Positions 12,962 through 24,092 of a stretch of 64,000 nt of DNA are shown piece after piece. The stretch is from positions 1,736,001 to 1,800,000 of the forward strand of contig NC_060021.1 in assembly GCF_021134715.1 (NCBI RefSeq), in the 5' to 3' direction. A model generated the notes under the pieces. It was not told the origin of the DNA. It made no database searches and saw only the letters and a program-made list of their open reading frames with translations. A program made the translations under genes and the position numbers. Positions within the stretch are counted from its first letter, which is position 1; each line of letters starts with the position of its first letter. Source of the DNA: Daphnia pulex. Taxonomy: Eukaryota > Arthropoda > Branchiopoda > Diplostraca > Daphniidae.

Positions 12962-14049
12962 TTAAAGTATTGCAATCTTTCGGGGGATGACAGTACAATT
13001 TTTTATCTTTTTATACTTTTTTACAACTGGAAAAAAAACTAGTTAACTACAATAAGGTAACGCCAGCAAACAGCATGAACTCAAATTTCACTTTCAGGCA
13101 GGATCTAAAAAACGTAATGAGTAGAACAGCAAGCATGAGAAAACGCTGTTGCCAAACAACCACTGATTAAAATGATTTTTTTTTTAAATCTTTTAAATGC
13201 TTTGCTTTTTAGCTTTTTTTTAGCGGATGACTCTGCTTTTTAATGCTTTTAGAAATGTAATACTTTATTGGATTTAAACCTGTTATAATACTGCAAATAA
13301 GATCATTCATTTAATATTTTATTGAGATGTAAGTAACATTCTTTCAAATTCATGGAGACAAAATTCACAACGTCAACCTAAAATGTAGCGTTGTAGCTAG
13401 TTCCATCTAGTTCATCTCTTTTTATTTTAGGACAAGAATGTTCATTAGATTCTTTTTTTTTAAGTAGTTGAACTTAATTTAATTTTAATTTTGCTTGATT
13501 CCCCTATATTCCAAATGTCCCGTCGTGGTCTCATTCATGCCATTATTCTGAATAATCTCTTTATAATGAGATAAAAAAGAGCGCCCACAACACGTCTTGT
13601 TTTGCGTGAATAGAAAAAAATGAAGGGAAAGGTAGGATACGAGAACGTTTTTCAAATTAATCAAATCTCAGTATCGTAATATCGTTGTTAATTCTTGTAG
13701 CTAACGGAGTGAGGAGATAAATTGCGATAATTCTATTTAGTTGAATGTCTTCTTAACATTGGTAAAAAACTGAACACATCACCTTCGTGATATAGGCTTG
13801 GATATAGGCCTACCTTATCTGGGGAAGTACAGCAGGCCTACGTATCACAAAAACGGTTCTAAGGCCGTTCAATGACTCTGGTATACAGGCTACAAATTGA
13901 TGCCCTTTCGTAATCCAACAATGCGCTACAAAATAAGCTGAGCAAGCCTTTGAACTTAATATAGGAAATAAAAAAGAATGATTTGTTTTTTAAAACTTTA
14001 AGATTTTTAGAAAACTGCGACTCCTGCGAGTATGTATTCGTATCAAAGG

Positions 14050-14072
14050 CACACACAGCACACACACACACA
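14050..14072. repeat. CA microsatellite
   Basis: An interrupted run of CA dinucleotides. Confidence 0.85.
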
Positions 14073-14484
14073 TCGACATGGGCGCGTGTCAAATGACAAC
14101 CAAAAATGCATTCACACGTACACGAAATGGAATAGTGGGTGGGGTTGGGATATTTTATATGAGCTCACGACTTGGCCCCCTCGTCTAAAAAAAAGAAATC
14201 TTTAAAAAAGGTCGTCAATTTTTTTTTTAGTCAAGTCTTCCTGTTGTCGTTACGTCGCGCGAACAATAGACCATCACCGATGGTTAAATATTTTCATTTA
14301 GGAAAAAAGAAAATTGGCTGATGTGGATATAAAGGGCTCGTTTCTCCAATTCGGTTTCAGAGGGGTAATGACGCCATCGAATTGTCGTCTGATTTTGTCT
14401 TTTTATTTCTGGGCGATATCGCGAGATGAGAGGCCATTCGCACTTGGTCTAATGTACCGTGTACCGATTTTTGGTCGTGCCGGA

Positions 14485-14511
14485 TTCTCTCTCTCTCTCT
14501 CTCTCTCTCTC
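14485..14511. repeat. CT microsatellite
   Basis: About thirteen CT units. On the opposite strand this would read as an Arg-Glu repeat, so frames crossing it are not trusted. Confidence 0.9.
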
Positions 14512-15374
14512 GAGGGCGGCTATGGTACGACATGCGCATTGGTCGCATTCATCCGTCTACTACACATTCAAAGTGCATTAACGGAAATGTACTATTTATG
14601 CACCGATCAACTGTCGACTGTGACTAACACGACGTGAATTGAATTGATTCCATTCCTAGCTCACAATTTCTTATTCGGTACATCTTCCAAACCATTCTTT
14701 TCCGCCAAAAGTCAAAATTGATATATTTTATTTTTGAAATCGGCCGAGAGAGTTGGATAGGTCTGTACTAGTCTATAGAATTTTGAAACTGTAGTAATAT
14801 AGTAATATTAATGTAGTAATATATACGAAATATACAAAGCACATTATAATACAAATATGATTATCGCCGCCGTGTCCAACTGTCGATCGCTAAATAGACT
14901 AGCCTAGACATCAATTAAATTGGGGTATGATCGATGAACGACTTTTGATACCAAAAAGAATCGGTCCAGTATAAATTAGAACCTTGAGTAGAACTTGTTG
15001 GAGCCCTTTCTCTTCATTTTTCTAATTTTGGGAGATGTTGGCTTTTGGATGAATTTCGGAATCAGTGAAATAAAACCGTTCCCATCAAATATGTAATAAG
15101 AAAACTAGTCCAGATTTTCTAAAGAAATTTCCATTTTTAATCTTGGTCTTTCGGGCAGGGGACAACAAGTCCAGAGGTAGTCGTATTTAAATTACTGTTT
15201 CTAAATACGTGTGTAAATAGCTAATGAGATACAACAACAACAACCTCATCGAGCGTTGACGGCCTTTCTTTTAATCATGTCGCAAACTGGATTCCTTCAA
15301 ACTGGGAATGTGGTACGTACAGAAATTCAAACTGGGACAGCACCTTATTTTATTTCATATTAGCATCACCTTTG

Positions 15375-15675
15375 AATGGTTCCCGGTGAAAAGGGTTATC
15401 CGGCATAACCGTCCAGCACTCTACTGAATGAGCTACGAGACCTCTTATTAGGATTACTTTTTGAAACTATTTGTATTTCGCAATAAAAAGTATATTTATG
15501 TCTAACAGAAATAGGAAAAGCGAGCCTCAGATTGATTTCAAAATTCAAGAAAGACCATATCAGCTGTCACCATCAGCGACCGCCAGTTCTGGTCTTTATC
15601 TGTCCCAATGTCCTTTAATTTTTCTAGAAAATCCTATGACGAAAAGTACATTTAAAATTTTTAGTAATTCGAGTA
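15375..15675 (-). repeat. SINE-like unit, copy 1
   Basis: Shares a segment of roughly 290 bases with the unit at 15757-16080. On the minus strand the head contains TAGCTCATTCAGTAGAGTGC, which resembles the A-box and D-arm of a tRNA, and ends near a GGTTCCCGG-like element on the plus strand. The shared body includes AAGCGAG, CATCAGCGACCGC and TCCTTTAA blocks. A tRNA-derived SINE is the best guess. The internal B-box is degenerate and no poly(A) tail or target duplication was settled. Confidence 0.45.
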
Positions 15676-15756
15676 GTTGAAAAATTCAGCCTCAAAAACA
15701 AAAATTAAAATAAATTGGCCGCGCAGGTAACACGAGCACGTCTAACAGGGTTAGAC

Positions 15757-16080
15757 GCCGGTTCCCGGTGGAAGGGGTTATGCCAAGCGCTGGTTCCCGG
15801 TTCCTGGTCCTCGGAAGGGCTATAGCGCTCCAGGGCATAACCGTCCAGCACTCTACTGAATGAGCTACTTATTAGGATTAGTTTTTTGAACTATTTATAT
15901 TTCACAATACAAATTATTTCTCTCTTTATTATCTACGGAATGGAAAAGCGAGTCTTAGATTGATTTTGAAATTCAAGAGAAACCATCAGCGACCGCAAGT
16001 TGTCTTTATATGTCCTAATGTCCTTTAAATTTTCCAGACAATCATATGACGCAAAGTACATTCAAAACTGCGGAAAAGAA
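15757..16080 (-). repeat. SINE-like unit, copy 2
   Basis: Second direct copy of the unit at 15375-15675, with the same tRNA-like head (A-box-like segment near 15838-15866) and a similar body. The head region here is longer and carries two copies of a GGTTCCCGGT motif. A short palindrome around TCTAACAGGGTTAGA lies just before it (15741-15755). Confidence 0.45.
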
Positions 16081-16313
16081 GGAAGAAGAAAAGTTACCTC
16101 AAGGGCTGAACTAAAAATTTGTTGGTTCCGTTTTTACTTTGTTTGTTATAAAAATTAAATAAAAAAAATTCCTTGACTAATTGAATATCATGTCTGGTAT
16201 ATTATTTGCCATTACTTTTACGTGAAAAGTCGGCTTCCGGATCAAAAAGTAATCAACACGGTGACAACAATAAAATAAAAACAAATCACGTTATAAGAGT
16301 TCTACTGGAATCA

Positions 16314-19300
16314 TTAATTGTTTTCGTCGAGTTCTGATCTTGACCGTTCGATTAGGCAGCGATGGAGACTTCTTATTTCCTCCAATTGAATTTGAGAGCT
16401 GCACAAACTAGCACAATTTTCTTGTTCTGAACTGGACGAGTTTGACGACGAATGCAAAGTTGATTCTTTGGCTTTAATCATCTTCAGTCGATTGATGCGT
16501 TGTTCCAGTAAAAGACAGAAAGCTTCTCGACTATAACGGCATGAAGCGGCCATTTGGCGCGCTTTGGGAGACGATACAATTTTTGAAACCAAATGATTCT
16601 CCTGCCATTTTTGAGAAGCAGAGCAAATGCAACGTACAAAAGGCAACAAGAACTGTTGATCACCCAGCCAAAGTAGAAAAATCATGACATCAACCAAACA
16701 ATTGCGGATTTCTTCCTTTGCAGATTTGACAAGTCCACTAAGGTTTCGGGTTACAACCTGTAGAGCGATTTGGCGGAGCAGGTACAAACATGTGGCGGAT
16801 TCTTTAAGGACCGACTCTTGGTTGACATTTGCTTGATGGATATTCACTAAAAGACGAGCCAATAGCAAGGACAGTTCGACAGATTTAATGGGAGACAATT
16901 TGGCAAAAAGTGGAGAAAACAGGTCCGGACCCTTTTGAGAAGAACTTGGGCATTTTGTTTCCTTACTGATGTAAAGTTCAACGCAATTGCCGAAATCAGC
17001 ATAAATTTTCTCTTGCGAAGAATCGGGTGCTGAATCCAACAGGGAATGATGAATGTCTTTCACCCACACTTCGAAAAGCACATCCAGTGTGATGGTGGCA
17101 AAGGAGGAAAATTCTGGTATCAGACGACTGATGAGATCAGGAGAGCGCAAAATGATTTCAGCGAAGATGTTCTTGCTTTCGGTCGATTCTCCCAATGACG
17201 TTTGATGGACGAGCGAGTGCACTAAATCGCGATTTTTGAGCCAAACAAAACATTTCAAAACATTGAGGATTTTCTGACAGCAAACTTTTGCAACGAATTC
17301 TCTGTCGAACTGAATCAGCATACGGCAAAGTTCCACGAAGAGTTCATTCGCTCTCGGATGTAGGTCATGTTCGAATCCAATTAGTTTTCCAACATCAAGA
17401 ATAAGATCGCAGAGCCGCTCAAATGTCAAATTGAAGACAATCAACCCCATTAACAAGACACGTTGTGAATTGGCCAGATCCTTTATCGTCTCCATTCGCA
17501 ATACGAGGTACATATACGAAGCCAACGATGATTGCAATGCGGAATTATGGCGAAAGATTCTGTCGTCGGCTTGAAGTTCCACATTTTCATCCGCTGGCGA
17601 GTCGATTTCAGGTAAAAATTTAACCTCCAGCAGCTGTGCGATTCTAGCATCCAGTAAAGTGCAGATTGAACTTTTTCCTAGTTCAGAGAAGGTGGTAAGG
17701 TCGTCCAGGATGTTTGGCGATAATAAAATTGAGTCTAAAAGATTATTTCTATGGATTATGTCATACACCGGAGGAAGAGTTATCTTATCGGTCAGCATCT
17801 GAAGTATGTTCGGGTCATCGAATTCGACGAAAATCTTGAAGAGGGGGGCGGTCAGGTTCCACATGGAACTGCAAGAATGAAGATCGCCAGTGGCGACAAT
17901 TTCATAAAGTTGCCGGAAGAGTTGCTGGCAGGACGGAATAGCTTTCAACATGAGGTAGAAGTGGAAATGATTTGTTTGAAAATCGATGATTAAAAGGCAT
18001 TGCCGGTAAACTTCTAATCTTCTGAATAGAATGACAAATGATTCAATCCTCTCCTGATCAGCTGTTGTAGGGTCCCTCTCCATGGTGACGATCAAGTAGA
18101 AGAAAGAGCTGATGTAGCAGTCACTAAGCATGTTAGTCTGATGGAGCTTAGTTATGATGCCGGAAATACGATCAGCTACCATTCGGGCCCCTTCCAAACA
18201 ATTACTGTCAAAAAAGTACAGGCCAAGGTAGGAAAAGTAGACGAGTCGCCGAAAAATGTGAAGAGGAGTGATGAGCTCCATTATCAAATCGCCACAGGTG
18301 TTCCAACCTGTGAAAACCAAAGAGAATTAGAAATATTCTTAAGTCGATTAGTATCGATAATCGCTTACCACTGACTCTGGACTCGAAGTCAGCAATCGCC
18401 TTGGCAACCTTTTCATCACGGATCCCTTCTAAGAATAAATTAGGAATTCCACTCGGGAGAGATTCTGTATTCGTTGAATGAAGGGGGATAGCAGTACCCA
18501 TCGACTCCAGCAGATCAAGCCCCTCTTGCTTGGCTTTCAGTTCAACGCACAGTTCTAAAAGTCGGCTAGTCCGCTGATTTGTTGTCGGAGAAGGACAAGG
18601 ATCCATCCAAACTAGCAAGGGCTCCTTCACAGAGAAAGAGATGACGTGCTTCAAGGTAAAGACTAGCCCATCTCGGGAAAAGGAATCATTCGAAACTTCC
18701 AGTATTCGAGGTAGTTTTTGTTCCATGTAGTCAAGAACGGCGTCTAGTTGGTAGCGGCAGGCATGTCGGATTGACTGAATTCGAGGTTGAATGATCAGCA
18801 GGGAATGGAAGTACATTTTCTTATTGACTTCGACGTTCGGTTCACTTGCAACACACGTGATGTGATCTATGTTGCCAACAAGTTGAGTTCGCGCATCCAG
18901 TTGAAGTTGTTTAGTAAGTGGTAAGCTCTCGTCGGACCTAATCCACTCATTGATTTGAAAAACCCGTTCGCTCCAATCGGTAGTTTGCTCCCAATCGATG
19001 CAATGATGGAGATTATCGTCGGCCAGTTGAGAAACAACAGCAAGATGAACGTCCAAATAACTTATGGACCGGAATACGTGAGACATTAGGCGATCGCGTC
19101 CTCTGAGTTGTGCGAAGGAAAGTCCATTGTCGTATTTTTCTTGCAATGGAAAGAGGAGGAAGTGTTCCTCTTCTTCTGGATTAATCAAATTATTTGCTTG
19201 TAGATTGCAGTTGTCCGAATGAGGTAATGTGGTATCGTCTATACGTTCTGAGAAGTCAAATTTTAGAGAATGAAATACAAAACGCACTAAAACAGAAATA

Positions 19301-20376
19301 CCTGAATCATTGGAAATGTTGTTAGGAGCAGAAAGGCTGAAGTTTTCACTTTGGCTCGGGGTATCGAAATGGCAGGATATTTCATTAGTATCTGATTCAA
19401 AACCTTCTGTTGCTTCCACTTTGACGGGCTTTTTGGAATACGAGGAAGGAGATGACCATGAAACGAGTTCCTCGTTTATCTCGTTGAAAGCTTTGATGAA
19501 AGCGGGGAATTCAAGCGGAGCAGTATCGATTTCCACGGCGTCTTTCCAGATAAGATGAAAAACCATGGCTAACCACCACCCATCAGAGATAGCCTCTAAT
19601 TCATTGTAACAATCTTCAAAAAAGGCAACACACGAGAAGTAACGATCGTTGTCTCGTTCAAACTGAAAGCTCTGTTTTTGGCCTTCATGTTCAACATTAA
19701 TTTTCCCTCCTGAATAACCACCTACCACAGGAATTTTTAACACTAATACACCAAATGTACCTGCATGCACGAAAAAAAAAAAAAAAAAGATTGAAACACA
19801 ATTTTAAAGGAAAAGAGTATTGGTAAAATACTAAAATATGACCTGGTTGTTTCTCAGATTCACAATGGAGTTTAGCATGCTGACCACGGTCAACAATCAC
19901 CAGTTTGCGTAGATGGATATCAACCATTTTTGTAGGGCCGTCAATCTTGAATCCCAGTAAATTTTCAGTAACAATTGAAACAAGGTAAGGAGCAGCAGAA
20001 TGCATAAAGTTGCCTGACATCGTCTTGATTTTTGTTTCATTGATATGCAGTGTACTTCCTGACGAGTGATTCATGATGTCCAAACCTTGTGTTCTTTCAG
20101 CATGTTCCGCAATTCTTTTTAGAGTTTTGAGGTTCTAATTTCAGTAAATGAAAAACAAATATAGGGTAATTGAAAATGGGTAAAATTATATCTGCTTGCT
20201 ACCTGATATGAAACAGGAACTGAGACATCAGCACCAATTTCATTAACATAAAATGATTTGATCGTAAGTGATGGTCCTGGGAAACACAGTTGGAATCCCC
20301 ACGAGAATTTCTCACATACATCTTTCCTTCGAAGTTCAAGAGCATTAATAAGTCGTTTTCTGTCTACGACACTCAT
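16314..20376 (-). CDS. large protein with degenerate 2-oxoglutarate/Fe(II) oxygenase-like domain and helical C-terminus
   Basis: Exons 20203-20376, 19843-20134, 18369-19760 and 16314-18307 join in frame to give 1283 residues. Residues about 100-225 match the double-stranded beta-helix seen in 2OG-Fe(II) oxygenase-like proteins of fungi, plants and invertebrates: GQHAKLHCESEK, GVLVLKIPVVGGYSGGKI, then FFEDCYNELEAISDGW. In active relatives the metal is held by HxD/E and a second His in a DCEHEV-type motif. Here the first pair survives as HCE (His about 148), but the second His position is Asn (about 208), and the downstream Arg-type 2OG contact reads WWLAMVF. Catalysis is therefore doubtful. 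The remaining roughly 1000 residues are Leu-rich and look like an alpha-helical repeat, ending in a Ser-rich tail. Function unknown. The start is the first Met after upstream non-Met codons. Confidence 0.75.
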
Positions 20377-21029
20377 GGTTGATTTGATAATCTCCACTGA
20401 ATCAGTCTAACTAATTGTTGATTAACGTAACACACGTACTAAAACAATCAATGCTGTCTATAGTCTCTATACCCATAACCCATAACAGCCTTCGGCCTGT
20501 CGGGTTAATAAGCGTTAACTGCATAAAATTTGCCTCCGAAAATCGTTCTAGAAACGTACTAATGAAACATTACTGCAGCTGCAGACGACTAAAAAGTAAA
20601 CAGGCTAAAAAAGCAAGCTTTTTAAAAAAAAACTCAGCAAACCTGAAACTATGCTGAAACCATTCCTCCTTCATGCTGAAACTAATAATAATAATAGCAC
20701 GTTGGGGATTATTGAAATAAAACAAAAACACCTTTATAGTGGCATTCATTTAATGCATAATAAAATTTTTTATAGATTTTTATCTGCTCTAACAGTAATG
20801 TGGAGGGCCTAAGGCCTCAGGGTGAGTGCTTACAGACAAAATCAGTTTTTGGATTATTAACTGCATGGATCAGAAACAAGATTGTGTATTTGCCGTTTTA
20901 TCGTATTAGTGCCTCTACAACATGAAACTAAAATCTCCGGCGAACTCTTGTCAACGACCAGCAGTCTTTTTTCTTTAAGTCCCTTGGGATATTTCAGAAC
21001 ATTAATTATAATAGACCAAGAGGGAGCAA
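20377..21029. other. intergenic, no gene seen
   Basis: Separates the 5' end of the oxygenase-like gene from the 3' end of the histone variant gene. AT-rich. No supported coding region. Confidence 0.5.
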
Positions 21030-21066
21030 TTCCTTTCTGAATTAACTGGTGGCCCTGAAAAGGGCC
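21030..21066 (-). terminator. replication-dependent histone mRNA 3' stem-loop with downstream purine element
   Basis: On the minus strand 21066-21051 reads GGCCCTTTTCAGGGCC, a six-base stem with a four-base loop flanked by AAC and ACCA. This is essentially the consensus bound by stem-loop binding protein. About 10 bases further on the minus strand is CAGAAAGGAA (plus 21030-21039), a good match to the histone downstream element that pairs with U7 snRNA. It lies about 53 bases after the stop codon of the H3-like gene, which is the normal spacing. Confidence 0.9.
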
Positions 21067-21118
21067 GTTGTTTTTGTTTGGTAATAGTCTTAAGATTGGT
21101 AAAGGGGTTTTTGATCTT

Positions 21119-21577
21119 CTATCCTCGTATACGTCGTGCTAACTGGATGTCTTTCGGCATGATGGTGACACGACTTGCATGAAGAGCACACAAATTGGTG
21201 TCTTCGAATAAGCCCACCAAATAAGCCTCACCAGCCTCTTGCAAGGTGCCAATGGCACCGCTCTGAAATTGCAAGTTCAACTTGAATTCATTGGAGATTT
21301 CGCGAACAAGTCGTTGAAACCGAACTTTTGGAATGAGAAGATGGGTCGAATTTTGGTAGCGACGTATCTCCTTCAACGCAAGGGCACCTGGACGATAACG
21401 CTCCTTCTTCTTCTTCGCACCACCTTCTTTCATTGTCTTCCGGGCAGTAATCTTCGATCCTTTTCCTCCAAGTCTCTTCCGGGCTAGATGGGCCTGCTGC
21501 TGGGCAGCTGCAATTTGGGCCGCAGCCGCCGCCGCACCGCCAGTCGATTTACGAGCAGTCTGCTTTACACGAACCAT
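21119..21577 (-). CDS. histone H3 variant, candidate centromeric H3 (CENP-A/CenH3)
   Basis: An intronless gene of 152 residues. The tail starts [14 protein letters not shown], keeping the H3 context around Lys4, Arg8, Lys9 and Ser10. It then departs into an Ala/Gln-rich stretch and a basic segment ([15 protein letters not shown]) before [16 protein letters not shown]. The histone fold is H3-like in length, with no loop-1 insertion. It carries STHLLIPK, where canonical H3 has Glu instead of His and CENP-A has His. The end, [29 protein letters not shown], stops without the usual ERA. The divergent tail and STHLLI favour CENP-A; the retained KQTARKS and the 3' stem-loop are H3-like. The start chosen is the Met before VRVKQTARK, since the codons upstream give no H3 similarity. 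Packaged in nucleosomes; centromere function is inferred. Confidence 0.85.
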   Translation of the reverse strand: MVRVKQTARKSTGGAAAAAAQIAAAQQQAHLARKRLGGKGSKITARKTMKEGGAKKKKERYRPGALALKEIRRYQNSTHLLIPKVRFQRLVREISNEFKLNLQFQSGAIGTLQEAGEAYLVGLFEDTNLCALHASRVTIMPKDIQLARRIRG

Positions 21578-22395
21578 TCTGATCAATTGAATACACTTAA
21601 ACGTGTTTTGCACGTGGGGGTTCGTTAATGTAGGGGGACTGCGGACGTTTCAGAATGTCTTGATTATGATTGGCTGATAGCCACTAATGCCAAGGGCAGG
21701 AAGAAACAGGGGGGTTTGAGAAAATAATATAATTAAATATCGGGAATTAAAGTCATTGAAGTTGATGAGATTATTATTTTATTATTATTTTAATTGCTAA
21801 AATGCTAATATCTATCGATATGCAAAACGTTACGTTATAGGGATAAAATTTCTTTCCTGTGAAACTCAATTTCAGTCTATTTGGCAAACAAAAACTCTCC
21901 GTTGAAAACAAAGTAAAAAAGTAAACAAAACAATTCGGTAATACCCCATTGGTAATAATGAATATATCGCGCATTATTTTGAATTATTATGTTTATAACA
22001 TAATTAGATGATTAAATATGCAAATCTCCTAAATGCTTAGCAACGCAGTCGCTGGAGTGAAGGGGTTTTCCCAACCTTGTTCCGTTCTAGTTTATGTCAT
22101 CTTTTCCCCATGCTGTTCATATAATTATTTGTTTTTCTCTGTTGTAAACCTCAGTTTTTCTTATTTTTGATTTGTTTCTTGCCAGGGCGCTATTAGCAGA
22201 TGGATGAACTCAGCATGTACACCACCAGTGCTTTAAAGTTAAAGGTAAATCCAATTTGATTTAACGGAAATATAATTTCAAAAGACAGGCCCTTAAAATC
22301 AAATGCCAAGTATATTTGACATACAAAACATAAGGCAATCTCATTATAAGCTCATTTTGAAGTACAGCATGCTCAACAGCCATGACACCTGGCAT
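21578..22395. other. intergenic, no gene seen
   Basis: Contains a CACGTG box just upstream of the histone variant gene (about 21611-21616). A short plus-strand start followed by a GT donor near 22201-22245 has no downstream exon that could be found, so it is not called. Confidence 0.45.
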
Positions 22396-23082
22396 TCAGG
22401 TGTTATCAAATACGTAGGCAATCCAGCCCTGAATTTGCACTAGAGCTTGATCTGCTGCCACACTCATGGCTTCCTCCGTCACAGTATGATTTTCCACCTG
22501 GGCAAAGATTTCTGTTGCTTCAGTCAAAATGGTCCGAACTGCTTCAACCCTTTTTTTGAAATTAGTAAATGTGCAATGGCCGGCCTTGAAAGTCCGTTCT
22601 GCTAGCAGCAACATCGAGGCGTGCATTTCGTACAATGTTACTCCTGATATTTTAAGGAAATTTAGTGGGTTTAATGAATCAGGGCGTTTGTATCAAAACT
22701 GTAGCTAGATGATTTAACTCGCCTCTGATTCGAGTTAGACCTGGCTCAATAATATTGGCCACAGCGAGTAATTGGCGACAGACGGACACTTTTCGTTCCA
22801 GCTGTTCCGTCGCCAAAATGTTGAGTAAGAAACATTCCTCTCCGATGTCGTATGATTGACTTAGCCCAGTCTCGCTCATAAATAGTGAATGATTGGCATG
22901 AAGTAGGGCGACGTATTGGCCAAAGAATCTGTAAAATTCAATGCGATAATCCAGGTGAAAAGGAGCTGCATTTTACTAGACGAATTTACTAATCATTACT
23001 TATCGTTATCAGTGGGTCCGAGTGTTTCAAATTCCTCTTTGATTGCGTCGACCATTTGGGTAACAACTGCAGGCCGATTCAT
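22396..23082 (-). CDS. stand-alone SMYD-type C-terminal (TPR-like) domain protein
   Basis: Exons 23000-23082, 22723-22928 and 22396-22643 give 178 residues. The match is to the C-terminal helical domain of SMYD-family (SET and MYND) proteins: ERKVSVCRQLLAVANIIEPGLTRIRG, then VTLYEMHASMLLLAERTFKAG and an AVRTILTEATEIF run. No SET or MYND segment is present, and the first exon starts with its own Met after an in-frame stop. The second intron has a GC donor (AGAG then GCGAGT) and an AG acceptor. With GC the frame is continuous and the family motif is exact; no GT donor gives a readable join. The product might compete with or assist full SMYD proteins, or be a gene fragment. Function is inferred only. 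Confidence 0.65.
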
Positions 23083-24092
23083 GATGTAGATGCACTTTTA
23101 ACTCTTAAATGTAAATATGAATTCACGTTCACGGGTTATTTGCGGTGCTGATTCACGGACTACAACTGCCCAACTGTTGATTTCATGACGGCACAGCAAG
23201 GTCTAACTGTTTTCAACTTTCCCTCCCGTGTCTTTAGTAGAGCTATGCGTCAAGATTTTTGCTCAAACAATGTCACATGATCACTTTGTTTGCCAATGTG
23301 TTGGTTCAGGGCTTTCTTTATATTTTTATTTTTCAGCGTGTACTCGGAAAGCGCGCTCATGCGTGTACATCATCTGTTGTTTTATAAATACGGCGCACGG
23401 ACGATCCCCTAGACGATTTTTACCACTTTCTTTTCGTCACGTAGCTCCTTGTTGCTATTTTTAGGGTCACGCGCTTTCCCATATGTGTGTGTAATTGACA
23501 CACGCCTGTCTCTTTTGTTGCAATCATCTTTACAACAAAAAAGCCATCGTCAATTAGCCATTCCTATTTGACGACTTGGTAAACATGTTGAAGTCTTTAT
23601 GACTTGTCTAAATGTGGTTTTAGATTTATTGGTATTTTAGAAATGTACAAGTGCAAAATTAGAAAATCAAAAATTCAGATGGAAATATTTTTAGTTAGGC
23701 AGCCTTTGATGATGGAAGACGTCGATGCACTTATTTTTTCTTTCACTTCTTACTTGGCTTGGCTTGGCTTTAGTCATCATTATCGAAAAAACATTATTCT
23801 AATTTATTTCAGCTATTTGTTAGTGTGTGTAAGATTCAGGTTTTTACTCGGATAGCCTTTGTTAAATTTAACCATTTGTATTTACAGGTAAGTATCACAT
23901 ATGTAATTTTTATACAGTTTTTTTTTAAATCCCTCGCATAGTTATTTAGGTGTACGAAATGTTTTGATGAGAATAATAATAGTTTTAAACGGAGGTTTTT
24001 TACAGGTGTCATTTGATGAGGCCCGCCATAAACCTCGCAATAGGTAATATGTAGCGTGAGCAAAGTTGTGCAATCAAAATGCTGCAACTCGT
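23083..24092. other. intergenic, no gene seen
   Basis: About 1 kb between the SMYD-like gene and the acyl-CoA synthetase gene. Open frames are short and without recognisable motifs. Confidence 0.5.

Larger units (their letters stand above)
12962..15370. other. intergenic, no gene seen
   Basis: About 2.4 kb without a supported gene. It holds two simple repeats (listed separately) and AT-rich sequence. The open frame around 14314-14637 on the plus strand is partly a CT-repeat translation and shows no family similarity. Confidence 0.5.

Noticed and set aside
14314-14637. Plus-strand frame of about 107 residues
   Set aside because: Crosses the CT microsatellite, has no domain and no splice partners.
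15400-15435. Functional tRNA gene
   Set aside because: Only an A-box-like and D-arm-like part is present; no cloverleaf with matching acceptor and T arms could be drawn, so it is treated as a SINE head.
22201-22245. Plus-strand first exon (Met start then GTAAAT donor)
   Set aside because: No compatible downstream exon on the plus strand.
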